The translations under genes were made by a program, and so were the position numbers. A DNA stretch of 64,000 nt from Dyadobacter sp. 50-39 (GTDB lineage Bacteria; Bacteroidota; Bacteroidia; Cytophagales; Spirosomataceae). The stretch lies in the NCBI GenBank assembly GCA_001898145.1, contig MKSR01000029.1:434001-498000 (forward strand), read 5' to 3'. The notes under the pieces are model-generated. The model was not told the origin of the DNA. It saw nothing but the letters and a program-made list of their open reading frames with translations, and did no database searches. Positions 53,168 to 63,525 of this stretch are shown here, one piece after another; positions within the stretch are counted from its first letter, which is position 1, and every line of letters begins with the position of its first letter.

Positions 53168-55549
53168 CTACTCGCTCCGCAAACTCTTCACCGGGTCGGC
53201 CAGTGCGGCTTTAATGCCCTGAAACCCGACGGTCAGCACGGTGAGCAGTAATGCGCCGAATGCGACCAGCACGAAAATGTACCAGGGCAGGTTGACGTGG
53301 TATTCAAAACTTGCAAGGTATTTGACCACAAAAGTGTAGGCCAGCGGCAATCCCACGAGCATGGAAATGCCTAACAGCACGATAAAATCACGCGATAGCA
53401 GTACGGCAATTCCCTGCACACTGGAACCAAGCACTTTCCGGATGCCGATTTCCTTCGTACGCTTACTGGCGGCAAGTGATATCAGTCCAAAAATGCCTGC
53501 GAATGCGATAATGATCGCCAGGAACGTTACAAAATTCACCATTTTCCAGATACCGTCGAGGTCGTTGTACTGCCGGCTGAGCTCCTCCTGCATATAGAAA
53601 AACTTAAACGGCCGTTTGGAAGGAATTTTCTTCATATCCCTTTCGAGCGTCGCCAGAACGCTTTTTGCTTGTGAAACATCGGCGAATTTCAACGACAGGT
53701 AGCTGTTCAGGCTCGGCGGGCCATCGTACCAATGCAGCAATGGCTCGATACGGTCTTTCAGAGGGCCATAATGGAAGTCTTTCATCACGCCTACCACCGT
53801 ATATACCTCGGTATTGTTGCCCTGGCGAAGCCGTTTCCCTACGGCAGTCGTCCATCCGAACGCCTTGCGGGCAGCCTCATTGATCACCACAGGATGCTGC
53901 TCCCCGTTTCGGTCCAGCTCTTCGGAAAAATCCCTTCCTTCCACCATGCGGATATCGTAGGTGGCGGTATAGTTGGTGCTGGTACCCACGTGTCGCAGGC
54001 GAATGCTTTTAGGGTCCTTGCCCTCCGGTGTGTACACATTGTAATTATTCCAGTACCGCGTCGGAACTACACCCGATACGGCTATGCTCCGGATCTTCGA
54101 GTTTTGTTTTAAACCATCGAGAATGGGGACAAATTGCTGAACGGCCACATTCTCGTCCTTGTACTGCAAATCCGAGGACACTACCACTACATTCTCCGCC
54201 TTGAAACCGGTATTGGCCTCGCGCATGAAGCTGATTTGCCAGCGCACCGCGATCGCACCGACTACCAGGACGATGGCGATTACCAGCTGGACGACGATTA
54301 ATGTTCCCTGTGTCCAGTTCCCGTATCCCGGCCTGCCCGATAGTTTTCCCTTCAGTGTATCCCGCAGGTCTAGCCTGTTCAGATACGCCGCAGGAATGGT
54401 TCCGGCTACGAAAGCGATAATGCCAACAATCCCCATCAAGGTGAGGAATGTAGCGGAATCCTGCTGCCAGTTGACCACCAGCTGCATTCTGCCCTGCCTG
54501 AACTCGTTGAATTGGGGGACCAGGTACAGGATTCCGAACGCAACGGCGATCAGCAGTGACCCGACCAGTACCAGCGCCGATTCGGTCCAGAACTGCGCGA
54601 GTACCTGCCCGAGCGTGGAACCGGTTACCTTTCTCACGGCCACTTCCTTCACCCGCGTGAACGACATGGCCGTATTGAGATTAACCATATTAATACTGAT
54701 AATCAATACAATAAATACGGCAATGGTGATTGCACCGTAGATCATCCAGCGAAAATTGGGGTTTTCATAGTGGATGAATTCTTTCAGCGGAGCAATGCGG
54801 ATCTCCCGCTTTTGTCCGTCCGCGTGGAAATGCGTTTTGGCAAATGCAGGGAATTTCGCTTCCAGCCCGGCGACATCGGCACCCTTTCTCAATTTGAGAT
54901 AAACTGTGGCGAATGTATTGTACCAATCGGCGCCCGAAGCAAAATTCTTATTGTCTTCCAGATTCGACGCCGGAAGCAGTACTTCAAACTGGATAGATGA
55001 GTTCGCCGGGACCGGTTCGAGCACGCCTGTAACCGTAAACGTCATGGAATCCTCCACCGTAACGGTTTCCCCAACCGGGTTCACGTCCCCGAAGAGCGCC
55101 TCGGCAGCCTGATCGCTCAACACGATCGACTGCTTGCGTTTCAATGCAGAAGCTGCATTGCCGTATTTGAGCTTGAAAGAGAAGATATCGAAGAATGTGC
55201 TATCCACATATTTCGTCCGTTGTTGCAGGTCCTTGCCATTGCGGTTGAGCCACACATCATTCCATCCCTGCACGTGCGTACCCGTTTCAATTTCCGGAAA
55301 AGTCTTAACCATCTGTTCCAGGATGGGATACACCGTCTGGTTGTAGCGCGAGGTAGCGTCGGCTGTCTGCACAAAAAAGATCTGATCGTTGTCCTTGTGA
55401 AAGGTATCGAACGTAATGCCCCGCTGAATGAAAAGGATCAGAACACCCGCACTCGCCAGCCCCAGCGAGAGCCCCAGTACATTGATCGCCGTGAACAGCC
55501 GGTTTTTCCACAAAGACCGGAATGCGATTTTTAGATAGTTTTTTAGCAT
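53168..55549 (-). CDS. double FtsX/MacB-type permease (paralogue 13), atypical
   Basis: 793 residues. The most atypical copy in its membrane cores: NLNTAMSFTRVKEVAVRKVTGS replaces NLSTARSxKRAKEVGVRKxxG, and GLISLAASKRTKEIGIRKVLGSS replaces GLFGLAAFTAEQRTKE. After TM1 it has IQRGITFDTFHKDNDQIFFV. TM2 is ITIAVFIVLIISINMVNLN, without the usual Cys. Tail DPVKSLRSE. Last gene of the unit that begins outside the window; 69 bp downstream of permease 14, ending in a strong terminator. Confidence 0.92.
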   Translation of the reverse strand: MLKNYLKIAFRSLWKNRLFTAINVLGLSLGLASAGVLILFIQRGITFDTFHKDNDQIFFVQTADATSRYNQTVYPILEQMVKTFPEIETGTHVQGWNDVWLNRNGKDLQQRTKYVDSTFFDIFSFKLKYGNAASALKRKQSIVLSDQAAEALFGDVNPVGETVTVEDSMTFTVTGVLEPVPANSSIQFEVLLPASNLEDNKNFASGADWYNTFATVYLKLRKGADVAGLEAKFPAFAKTHFHADGQKREIRIAPLKEFIHYENPNFRWMIYGAITIAVFIVLIISINMVNLNTAMSFTRVKEVAVRKVTGSTLGQVLAQFWTESALVLVGSLLIAVAFGILYLVPQFNEFRQGRMQLVVNWQQDSATFLTLMGIVGIIAFVAGTIPAAYLNRLDLRDTLKGKLSGRPGYGNWTQGTLIVVQLVIAIVLVVGAIAVRWQISFMREANTGFKAENVVVVSSDLQYKDENVAVQQFVPILDGLKQNSKIRSIAVSGVVPTRYWNNYNVYTPEGKDPKSIRLRHVGTSTNYTATYDIRMVEGRDFSEELDRNGEQHPVVINEAARKAFGWTTAVGKRLRQGNNTEVYTVVGVMKDFHYGPLKDRIEPLLHWYDGPPSLNSYLSLKFADVSQAKSVLATLERDMKKIPSKRPFKFFYMQEELSRQYNDLDGIWKMVNFVTFLAIIIAFAGIFGLISLAASKRTKEIGIRKVLGSSVQGIAVLLSRDFIVLLGISMLVGLPLAYTFVVKYLASFEYHVNLPWYIFVLVAFGALLLTVLTVGFQGIKAALADPVKSLRSE

Positions 55550-55618
55550 GGCAGGGAGATTAGAAAAAAGGGAGGAAGGAAGAAAGGGAGGATGGAGGCT
55601 CCGTTTCTTCCTGCTAAA

Positions 55619-58003
55619 TCATTCCGTTCTTAAAGACTTGACAGGGTTCAGCATGGCGGCGCGGATGCTTTGATAGCTGACTGTCAGGACCGCGACGGCG
55701 ACGGCCAGTGACGCGGCCCAGGCGAAGTACGTCCAGGATACCGAAATGCGGTAGGGGAAGTCCTGCAACCAGATATTGGCCCCATAATATGAAATCGGCA
55801 ATGCGATGATGATCGCGATGATGACAAGCTTAACAAAGTCCATCGAAAGCAGGGCGGTAATGCTGGCCACCGAGGCCCCGAGTACCTTGCGGATACCGAT
55901 TTCCTTGATACGCGTTTCGGCATTGAAAGTCGCCAAACCGAATAACCCGATGCATGAGACAAAAATGGACAACACCGCCGCAAGCGTGATCATCTGCTTC
56001 CATTTCGCTTCGGACTCATACCTTTTCAGGTTCGCTTCGTCTTCGAATGTGTATTCAAACGGCAGGTTCCTGATATGGTTTCTGAAAATCTTTTCAATAG
56101 CCTTGATCGTCGCGGGGGTATCCTTGCTGTCCAGTTTCGCCCAAATGGTACCTAGCCGGTATTTCGGGTCCTGGGTAAGCACCAGGGGCGCAATAGTGTC
56201 TTTCAGGGACGCATAGTGATAGTCGCGGATGACGCCGATGATCTTCATCTTTTTATTCTTCCATTCAAAATCGACCTCTTTCCCGATCGGGTTTTTCAAC
56301 CCGGCACGTTTCACGAATGCCTGGTTGACGACAATTGCTTCCTCGGGATCTGTGGCAAAGCTTTTGGAAAAATTACGGCCCGCCACCACGGGTATCTGCA
56401 ATGTGCTCAGGAACTCGTCGCTCACGCCGATGTAGCCAAAACCAATTTCACGTCCGTCGACTTTCGCCGCCGTCCCATTATAATTTCCATTAAATGCCGC
56501 TACCGATGCTATTCCGGCAGTATTTTTCAATTCTCTCTGGATCACCCCCAATACATCCCTATCCGGTCCGCCGCGACCCAGACTGAATTTGACCAGGTTC
56601 TGGTCGTTGTAACCCAGGTCTTTGCTGGTCAGGTATTGAAATTGAGAATAAATCACGATTGTCCCGATCACGAGGCACACCGACAATGCAAACTGGAAAA
56701 CGACGAGTCCCTTCGTCAGATAGTTTTTCCGGGCCAGGCGGGTACGGTTGTATAATGTCTGCACCGGACTGAAACCTGAAAGCACCAGCGCCGGGTACAC
56801 GCCGGCGACGAGGCCGGTCATAAAAAACAATGCCACGTAACCCGACACCAGGCCGGTATCGAGCAGATATGACAGTGCCAGTTGTTTATTGGCAAGCTCG
56901 TTGAATACCGGCAGTGCAATTTGCGTAAACAGGATTGCGAGTGCAAATGCCAGAAACGAGAGCAGGAACGACTCTCCCAGAAACTGATAAACCAGCTGTT
57001 TCCGTAAGCCTCCGACCACTTTACGCACACCAATTTCCTTCGCCCGGTTGAGCGAGCGCGCTACCGTGAGGTTCACAAAATTGATGCAGGCGATCAGCAA
57101 AATGAAAATAGCGATGCCCGACAAAATGTAGGAATAAATGGGGCTGCTGCCATGGTCCAGGCCATTGCGCACGTCGCCGCTGCTGCTTTGCAAATGCACA
57201 TCCAGGAAAGGCATAAGGCCAAACGCCACCTGGTTCATAAAATCCCGCTCCTTCCCGGGCTCTGCGGGCACCTTGCTCCGTGAAACCTGGTTCATTTTAC
57301 GGACTACCGCATGATAGTCCGCCTTTTCGTGCAGCAGTAAAAAGGTATTCATGTAAAAGCCCATCCATTCATTATCCGTCCATCCTTTCGCTTCCTGATA
57401 GGCGAACGGCAGCACGGCGTCGAATTGGATGGAAGAGTTCTGCGGGCAGCGCCGGGCCACGCCCGACGCTTTAAACGCCTCAAAATCATCCCCGATTTTG
57501 AGCTGCATCGTTTGACCAACTGCATTCTTCGTACCGAAATATTTGACGGCCAGGTCTTCGCTCAATACGATCGAGTGGATATCCGCCAACACCGTTTCAG
57601 GATCTCCGGAAAGCAGCGGCATGGAAAATACCGAGAAGAACGGCGCGTCCGCGAACAAAACGTCCTCTTTGAGCACCTCATTCCCTTTTTTGATGACAAA
57701 TGAAGTGCTCTGCGCCCGGATAACCTCCCTGATTTCCGGAATGTCCTGCTTGAAAGTAGGCCCGTGTATCGCATTGGTACTGCCGAAGGTCCGCGTTTCG
57801 GTTTCGTCCTTGCTGGTAACCATTACCCGGTATAGCTGATCTTTATGCTTTTGAAAGCGGTCGAAGCTCACCTCGTCCTTGGTATACAGCACAATGAGCA
57901 TGCAGCAGGTAAGCCCTAGCGACAAACCGGCAATGTTGATAACCGAGAAAACCTTATTCCTCGTAAGGTTGCGGACGGCGATTTTGAAATAGTTTCTAAG
58001 CAT
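55619..58003 (-). CDS. double FtsX/MacB-type permease (paralogue 14)
   Basis: 794 residues from ATG 58003 (MLRNYFKIAVRNLTRNK); the 41 in-frame codons upstream overlap permease 15 and are its shadow. After TM1: KDEVSFDRFQKHKDQLYRV. The first periplasmic domain contains an extra Cys in VARRCPQNSSIQFD. Coupling motifs RAKEIGVRKVVGG and RIKEIGIRKVLGAS, preceded by FNAETRIKE. Tail NPVKSLRTE. Five bases after the stop of permease 15, so translational coupling is likely. Confidence 0.92.
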   Translation of the reverse strand: MLRNYFKIAVRNLTRNKVFSVINIAGLSLGLTCCMLIVLYTKDEVSFDRFQKHKDQLYRVMVTSKDETETRTFGSTNAIHGPTFKQDIPEIREVIRAQSTSFVIKKGNEVLKEDVLFADAPFFSVFSMPLLSGDPETVLADIHSIVLSEDLAVKYFGTKNAVGQTMQLKIGDDFEAFKASGVARRCPQNSSIQFDAVLPFAYQEAKGWTDNEWMGFYMNTFLLLHEKADYHAVVRKMNQVSRSKVPAEPGKERDFMNQVAFGLMPFLDVHLQSSSGDVRNGLDHGSSPIYSYILSGIAIFILLIACINFVNLTVARSLNRAKEIGVRKVVGGLRKQLVYQFLGESFLLSFLAFALAILFTQIALPVFNELANKQLALSYLLDTGLVSGYVALFFMTGLVAGVYPALVLSGFSPVQTLYNRTRLARKNYLTKGLVVFQFALSVCLVIGTIVIYSQFQYLTSKDLGYNDQNLVKFSLGRGGPDRDVLGVIQRELKNTAGIASVAAFNGNYNGTAAKVDGREIGFGYIGVSDEFLSTLQIPVVAGRNFSKSFATDPEEAIVVNQAFVKRAGLKNPIGKEVDFEWKNKKMKIIGVIRDYHYASLKDTIAPLVLTQDPKYRLGTIWAKLDSKDTPATIKAIEKIFRNHIRNLPFEYTFEDEANLKRYESEAKWKQMITLAAVLSIFVSCIGLFGLATFNAETRIKEIGIRKVLGASVASITALLSMDFVKLVIIAIIIALPISYYGANIWLQDFPYRISVSWTYFAWAASLAVAVAVLTVSYQSIRAAMLNPVKSLRTE

Positions 58004-58008
58004 GGCTA

Positions 58009-60369
58009 TTATTCGGATTTCAATGATTTTACCGGATTCATCAGCGCGGCTCTGATAGCCTGGAAACTCACCGTAAACAGCGCAATGAGCAGCGCCACCA
58101 CGCCGGCCGCAACGAAATACCACCATTCCATTTCGATGCGAAATGCATATTTTTCCAGCCAGCCATTCAGGAAATACCAGGCGACGGGGAATGCGATGAC
58201 AGCAGCAATGCCAACCAGCTTCACAAAATCCGCTGACAGCATCCCTACCAGATTGGAAACACTGGCGCCAAGTACTTTGCGGACGCCAATTTCCTTCGTA
58301 CGCTGCTCCGCGGTGAATGCGGCCAGGCCGAACAACCCCAGGCAGGAAATGAAAATCGCCAGGAATGCAAAATAATTGGAAAGCTTGCTCACGACCGTTT
58401 CAGCTTTGTAAAGATTCCCGAATTCCTCGTCTGCAAAATGATACTTGAACGGCATGCCGGAATTGTACCGACGGAAGACCTTCTCGAGACTTTCAATCGC
58501 CTGCTTCGTTTTCCCCGCTTCCGCTCGCACCATTCCTACACCCCAGGCTTCTTTCTTAGGCTGAAGGCTAATTATCAGAGGCTCAATGGCCACGTGGAGC
58601 GAGCCGATATGAAAGTCCTTCATCAAACCGACGATCTTCCCTTTTTTACCCCACATGGTGAGTTCCTTGCCTACCGGATCCTTATAACCGATCTTTTTAG
58701 CCGCCGCCTGGTTTACCAGGTAATTGGACGTATCGGTCCCGAACGACGGATTGAAATCCCGGCCATCCAGCAATTTGATTCCCATGGTTTCGACAAAGTT
58801 GAAACCTACCGGATTCACACTGAAAAGCAATTGTTTGGTGGTATCTTTTCCGGGCCAGTTGACACCCATCGTCGAGCTTCCATAATCCAGCGGGCCGGCC
58901 TGTGAGCGGGTCACCGACTTAATGCCCGGCTCCCCTTCGAGTGCCCGCTTAAAGGCATCGAAGTTGTTGCTTATTGTGTTTTCGATATCGGGAATGTATA
59001 ACAGGTTTTCCTGGTTGAAACCCAGGTTTTTGTGCTGGATATAGTCGATCTGCCGGTAAATAACGATCATTGACAGGATCAGCAGGATCGAAAGGCCGAA
59101 CTGGAACACTACCAGCCCCTGCCGGAAATAGGTAGCATTCGGTTTGAACTTCAATGCGCCTTTCAAGATTGTTACCGGGTTGAGCGACGACATGAACAAT
59201 GCAGGATAACTGCCCGCGACCAGACCGGTAATGAGTGTCAATGCGAGGAGCAGTAGCAAGAACGCCGGATCGAGGAAATCGAGCGACAATTGCTTGTCGG
59301 TAAGCGTATTGAACCCGGGTAGCAATATCAGGACGATGCCGATGGCCACTACCAGCGCCAGCATCGTGATCAGGATCGATTCACCCATAAACTGCCCGAT
59401 CAGGCTCGTTTTGTAGGCACCCACCACTTTGCGCAGTCCCACCTCCTTGGCCCGTTTTACCGAGCGGGCCGTTGCCAGGTTCATGAAGTTGATGCAGGCA
59501 ATGATCAGGATGAATACTGCCACGATCGTGAACATACGCACATATTCTATGCGCCCGCCGTTCTGCTTGCCCGCCTCCCAGTTCGAATACAGGTATGACT
59601 TTCCGTAGTTGATCAGGAATAGGTCTACATTACTGTCCTTGTTTTTGGTTTTAATGTAATCCTTGATTTTCGCGTTGACTTTATCGACATCGGCATTCTT
59701 TGCGAGCAGTACCGCGCAGCGCGGCCCGTTGTTCCCCCATTCCTTCGCCCAGGCAGCACCTTTGAGCCACCGGTCATAGCTCATCATAAAGTCGAATCTC
59801 ATCGAAGAATACCGCGGTATCTCTTCCAGAACGCCGGTTACCACTACGTCATCCTTGTTATCGACGCGCATGGCCTTACCGATCGGATCCTGGCCTTTGA
59901 AGTATTTGTCGGCAAGCTTCTGGGAAATCACAATGCCGTCAGGTCGTTTGAGCGCCGTCCGGGCATCACCTTGTTTGAGTTTGAATGTGAACATGGTCAG
60001 GAAATCCCCCTGCACATACCGACCCTTTTCATTGTCGTACACATTACCCACGCGTAAAACCGGCGATTGCTCCCAGAGCACCTGACTGGCCTTTTCGATT
60101 TCCGGAAAGTCCTTCACAATGTGTTCGGCCAGAATCCCGGGCGTAGCGGCAAATGTGTTGATCTCCCCGGAATAATGCTGATTTTCCATGACCGAATAGA
60201 GCCGTGCGTCGTTCTCGTGGAAGCGGTCCATTTTGATCTCGTCCTGCACCCACAGCATAATCAGCAAACTGCAAGCCATCCCCAGCGCAAGACCGAGGAT
60301 ATTAATCGAGCTGAACATCTTGTTTTTCAACAAATTCCGCCAGGCGATTTTCAGATAATTTCTAAGCAT
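58009..60369 (-). CDS. double FtsX/MacB-type permease (paralogue 15)
   Basis: 786 residues, the shortest. Start MLRNYLKIAWRNLLKNK, then LWVQDEIKMDRFHENDARLY. It has features of the paralogue 3/5/9 subgroup in the first domain (KGRYVQGDFLTMFTFKLKQ, LFLINYGKSYLYSNWEAGK before TM2) but the standard NLATARSVKRAKEVGLRKVVGA. The second motif is RTKEIGVRKVLGAS and the tail NPVKSLKSE. 36 bp after permease 16. Confidence 0.92.
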   Translation of the reverse strand: MLRNYLKIAWRNLLKNKMFSSINILGLALGMACSLLIMLWVQDEIKMDRFHENDARLYSVMENQHYSGEINTFAATPGILAEHIVKDFPEIEKASQVLWEQSPVLRVGNVYDNEKGRYVQGDFLTMFTFKLKQGDARTALKRPDGIVISQKLADKYFKGQDPIGKAMRVDNKDDVVVTGVLEEIPRYSSMRFDFMMSYDRWLKGAAWAKEWGNNGPRCAVLLAKNADVDKVNAKIKDYIKTKNKDSNVDLFLINYGKSYLYSNWEAGKQNGGRIEYVRMFTIVAVFILIIACINFMNLATARSVKRAKEVGLRKVVGAYKTSLIGQFMGESILITMLALVVAIGIVLILLPGFNTLTDKQLSLDFLDPAFLLLLLALTLITGLVAGSYPALFMSSLNPVTILKGALKFKPNATYFRQGLVVFQFGLSILLILSMIVIYRQIDYIQHKNLGFNQENLLYIPDIENTISNNFDAFKRALEGEPGIKSVTRSQAGPLDYGSSTMGVNWPGKDTTKQLLFSVNPVGFNFVETMGIKLLDGRDFNPSFGTDTSNYLVNQAAAKKIGYKDPVGKELTMWGKKGKIVGLMKDFHIGSLHVAIEPLIISLQPKKEAWGVGMVRAEAGKTKQAIESLEKVFRRYNSGMPFKYHFADEEFGNLYKAETVVSKLSNYFAFLAIFISCLGLFGLAAFTAEQRTKEIGVRKVLGASVSNLVGMLSADFVKLVGIAAVIAFPVAWYFLNGWLEKYAFRIEMEWWYFVAAGVVALLIALFTVSFQAIRAALMNPVKSLKSE

Positions 60370-60405
60370 ACGGTTTGATAGTTCGGATTTATTCCCTGTC
60401 CTCCT

Positions 60406-62838
60406 TTACTCCGATTTCAATGACTTCACGGGGTTCATCAGCGCGGCTTTGATACTCTGGAAACTTACCGTGAGCAGGGCGATGATAATCGCGAGCAATC
60501 CTGCGGCGGCGAACATCCACCAGGCAAGATCAACGTGGTAGGCAAAATCGTTCAGCCAATGGTTCATGCCAAACCAGGCGATAGGGCTGCCGATCAAGAT
60601 CGCGATGATGATCAGTCTGATGAATTCTTTGGAAAGCAAGGCTACAATGTTGGCCACACTCGCTCCCAGCACTTTCCGGACGCCGATCTCTTTGGTGCGG
60701 CGCTCTGCGGTGAATGCCGACAGGCCGAACAAGCCCAGGCAACCAATAATAATGGAAATCGTTGCGAAAGTGATGAATATCTCGCCTACCCGCTGCTCGC
60801 TGCGGTAGACGTTATCAAAATCCTCATCCATGAACCGGTAGTTGAACGGCTGACCGGGCGCCATCTTTTTCCACAGCGAAGCTACCTGCTCCACCGTGCG
60901 CGGGGCATCGCCGCCTTTCATACGGAACACCACCGAGCCATTGCTTTTGTAAAGGATCAGGCTCAATGCACCGATGTTTTTCCTCAGCGATTCGAAGTGA
61001 AAGTTCTTTACCACCCCGATAATCGTATAATCTACGCGTTTGGTTAAGGCTGCATCTTCATAACCGAAAATCTTCTTTCCTATTGGATCGGCGTAGCCGA
61101 GCACTTTGGCGGCAGCCTCGTTGATCACAATGCCGGTAGAATCCGACGGAAAAGCTTCTTCAAAAGCGCGTCCGCTGGCAATTTGAAGCTGCATTGTTTC
61201 AACAAAATCATAGTCCACGGCCCACTTCTGCATATTAATACCCTTATCCTGCTGCATTTGCCCGACCGGAAAGAAAGTATGGTCGGTGCGCGAAGAGGGC
61301 GTAGGCAGGAAGCTGGTTACGGTAGCGCTTTCCACATTGGGCAGCTGCATCACCTGCTCTTTGAATGCTTTCACCTGATTGTCCAACGCGTAGGCATCGT
61401 TCACAATCAGCATCTGATCTTTGTTGAAGCCCAGTTTCTTGGTTTGAATGTAATTGAGCTGCCGGTAAATGACCCCGGTACCGACGATCAGCATCACCGA
61501 AATCACGAATTGGAATACGACCAGTGCATTGCGCAGGTAACCACTCCCCTTGCCTTCCAGCTCAATGGTGTTTTTGAGAACCTTCAAAGGCTGGAATCCC
61601 GACAGGAAGAATGCAGGATAGCTACCCGCAAGCACCCCTACAATGCTGCCGGTCAGCAGCAGCGCAGACCAAAACCAGACATTTGTGATCGGAAACTGGA
61701 TGTGTTTATTGGCCAGGTTGTTGAACAAAGGCAATGCGAGGTAGGCGATCAGCATGGCTAGTGTGAGCGAAAAGAAGCTCAGCATGATCGACTCGGTCAG
61801 GAACTGGTTGACCAACGACGACCGTTCCGAGCCGAGGGCCTTGCGTACGCCCACTTCCTTCGCCCGGTTGGACGAACGCGCGGTGGCGAGGTTCATAAAG
61901 TTCACACAGGCGATGGCGAGCAGAAAAACCGCTACCACGGCGAAAATGTAGACATACTGAATATTTCCGTTCGCATTGATCTCCGCCGTACGATCGGAAT
62001 GTAAATGAATGTCCGTCAGCGGCATCAGGGTATAGACCAGATAGTTACCCGATTTCCGGATTTCATCCAGTGTCGAACCTACGAACTGCTTGATCCATTT
62101 GGAAGTATATTTCTGCAAGACGGTCTCAAAATTCTTTTCAAACTGCTTTGCATTCACCCCTTCCCGGAAGAGAATATAGGTATTGAAATTATGGCTTCCC
62201 CAGGCATTGCTCCGGCTTTCCTCGGTGGAACTCATGGAAAGCAGCATATTGACATCGCGCATGTGCGACTGGGCAGGCAGGTCCTGCATGACACCGGTAA
62301 CTGTATACGTAGCATTATTATCGACCATCAGCGCCTTGCCCATCGGGTTAGCTTCGCCGAAGTATTTGCGGGCGTCCGTTTCGGAAATCACCACTGTTTG
62401 CGGATTGCGCAATGCAGTATTGGGATCACCTTGAAGCAGGGCTACCGGGAAAACTTTGAAGAATGTGGAATCCACGAAGAACACGTGTTCTTCCTTTAAA
62501 TTATCGGTCGCATCGCTGCGGCGCACCAGCTGGCTGCCGTTTTCGCGCATGCGCACCACCTGTTCGATCTGCGGATAATCTTTTTTGAGTGTAAATGCCA
62601 GGGGATCGGGCGCTACCGCAAGCGACATATCGGCGCCGCCGAAACGAATGTCGGCATTGATCCGGAAAATACGGTCCGCGTTGGCAAATGAGCGGTCGTA
62701 ACTAAGTTCATCCACTACGTAAAGCGTAATGAGCAGGCAACTTGCCAGCCCTAGGGACAAACCGAATATGTTCAGAAACGTGTAAAACTTGTGTTTACGC
62801 AGATTCCGCCAGGCAATTTTCAGGTAATTTTTAAGCAT
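60406..62838 (-). CDS. double FtsX/MacB-type permease (paralogue 16)
   Basis: 810 residues. Start MLKNYLKIAWRNLRKHKFY; after TM1 VDELSYDRSFANADRIFRI. The first domain ends LMPLTDIHLHSDRTAEING-like, close to paralogue 6. Coupling motifs RAKEVGVRKALGS and RTKEIGVRKVLGAS preceded by FTAERRTKE; tail NPVKSLKSE. First permease after the ATPase and the small secreted protein, 12 bp downstream of the latter, so probably part of an operon whose promoter is beyond the window. Confidence 0.92.
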   Translation of the reverse strand: MLKNYLKIAWRNLRKHKFYTFLNIFGLSLGLASCLLITLYVVDELSYDRSFANADRIFRINADIRFGGADMSLAVAPDPLAFTLKKDYPQIEQVVRMRENGSQLVRRSDATDNLKEEHVFFVDSTFFKVFPVALLQGDPNTALRNPQTVVISETDARKYFGEANPMGKALMVDNNATYTVTGVMQDLPAQSHMRDVNMLLSMSSTEESRSNAWGSHNFNTYILFREGVNAKQFEKNFETVLQKYTSKWIKQFVGSTLDEIRKSGNYLVYTLMPLTDIHLHSDRTAEINANGNIQYVYIFAVVAVFLLAIACVNFMNLATARSSNRAKEVGVRKALGSERSSLVNQFLTESIMLSFFSLTLAMLIAYLALPLFNNLANKHIQFPITNVWFWSALLLTGSIVGVLAGSYPAFFLSGFQPLKVLKNTIELEGKGSGYLRNALVVFQFVISVMLIVGTGVIYRQLNYIQTKKLGFNKDQMLIVNDAYALDNQVKAFKEQVMQLPNVESATVTSFLPTPSSRTDHTFFPVGQMQQDKGINMQKWAVDYDFVETMQLQIASGRAFEEAFPSDSTGIVINEAAAKVLGYADPIGKKIFGYEDAALTKRVDYTIIGVVKNFHFESLRKNIGALSLILYKSNGSVVFRMKGGDAPRTVEQVASLWKKMAPGQPFNYRFMDEDFDNVYRSEQRVGEIFITFATISIIIGCLGLFGLSAFTAERRTKEIGVRKVLGASVANIVALLSKEFIRLIIIAILIGSPIAWFGMNHWLNDFAYHVDLAWWMFAAAGLLAIIIALLTVSFQSIKAALMNPVKSLKSE

Positions 62839-62850
62839 TAAGTTAAGCGT

Positions 62851-63525
62851 TTACATTTCCATGCCGTTACCAGGCAAGCCCATTTCGCTCTCGAATTTCT
62901 CGATGATTTTCAGCCGCTCCTTCTCGGATTTGTCGGCGGCGTTGACAGTCTTTTCGTAGATATACTCGTCGCCGCTCTTCATGAATTTGTATTTAACATA
63001 CATTTCACCGGTTTCCGAGTTGTAGCGTACGTGCTTGGTGAAGCCCTTCGGGTCTTTCGAAACAGGTTCTTTGATAAATCCCTTACCCGACGAAATCATC
63101 TCCGCATTCACTTCATTTGAAGAAAATGCCATCGTTTCCGGCGTTTCATCGTTGCCGTCTTCATCCGACCATTCGCCAGCTGCTGGTTTAGGCGGGGCAG
63201 GTGGTGCGGGCGTCTTAAGCTTGCGTTTAGGCGCGGTCGCCACGGACACCGATTCTTTGCAAACACCTTTCGGGGCCGGCAGTTCCAGGTTTCCCTCCGC
63301 GATGGAAGAAAGTACCTTATCCCGCAACGCCTCACGATCTTCCTGGCTCATTCCCTCCACATCGAACGACTTGTCGATGTCGACTTCCTTGCCGTCAAAC
63401 GTCCCGGATACTTTAATCGACAGCTTTTTGCCGTCGTCGTCGATGCTTCTGCTCAGGTAAGCCCTTTTCTGGGCAATGGCCAGCGTACTCACGCCGGCCA
63501 ACAGGATGGTTAAGATTTTCTTCAT
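62851..63525 (-). CDS. secreted hypothetical protein between ABC ATPase and permease genes
   Basis: 224 residues from ATG 63525 (signal peptide MKKILTILLAGVSTLAIAQ; eight codons upstream are also open). The mature part has a beta-rich N-domain (KKLSIKVSGTFDGKEVDIDKSF), a Pro/Ala linker (TPAPPAPPKPAAG) near 113-125, and a C-domain (GKGFIKEPVSKDPKGFTKHV, YVKYKFMKSGDEYIYEKT) ending in a charged helix. No family recognised. It lies 140 bp after the ATPase and 12 bp before permease 16, on the same strand, which suggests a periplasmic accessory or substrate of the transporter. Confidence 0.7.
   Translation of the reverse strand: MKKILTILLAGVSTLAIAQKRAYLSRSIDDDGKKLSIKVSGTFDGKEVDIDKSFDVEGMSQEDREALRDKVLSSIAEGNLELPAPKGVCKESVSVATAPKRKLKTPAPPAPPKPAAGEWSDEDGNDETPETMAFSSNEVNAEMISSGKGFIKEPVSKDPKGFTKHVRYNSETGEMYVKYKFMKSGDEYIYEKTVNAADKSEKERLKIIEKFESEMGLPGNGMEM

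Noticed and set aside
14305-62838. Possibility that the repeats are a mobile element or polyketide-like modular system
   Set aside because: No transposase, integrase or terminal repeats accompany the copies; each is a complete membrane protein gene with its own start and stop.
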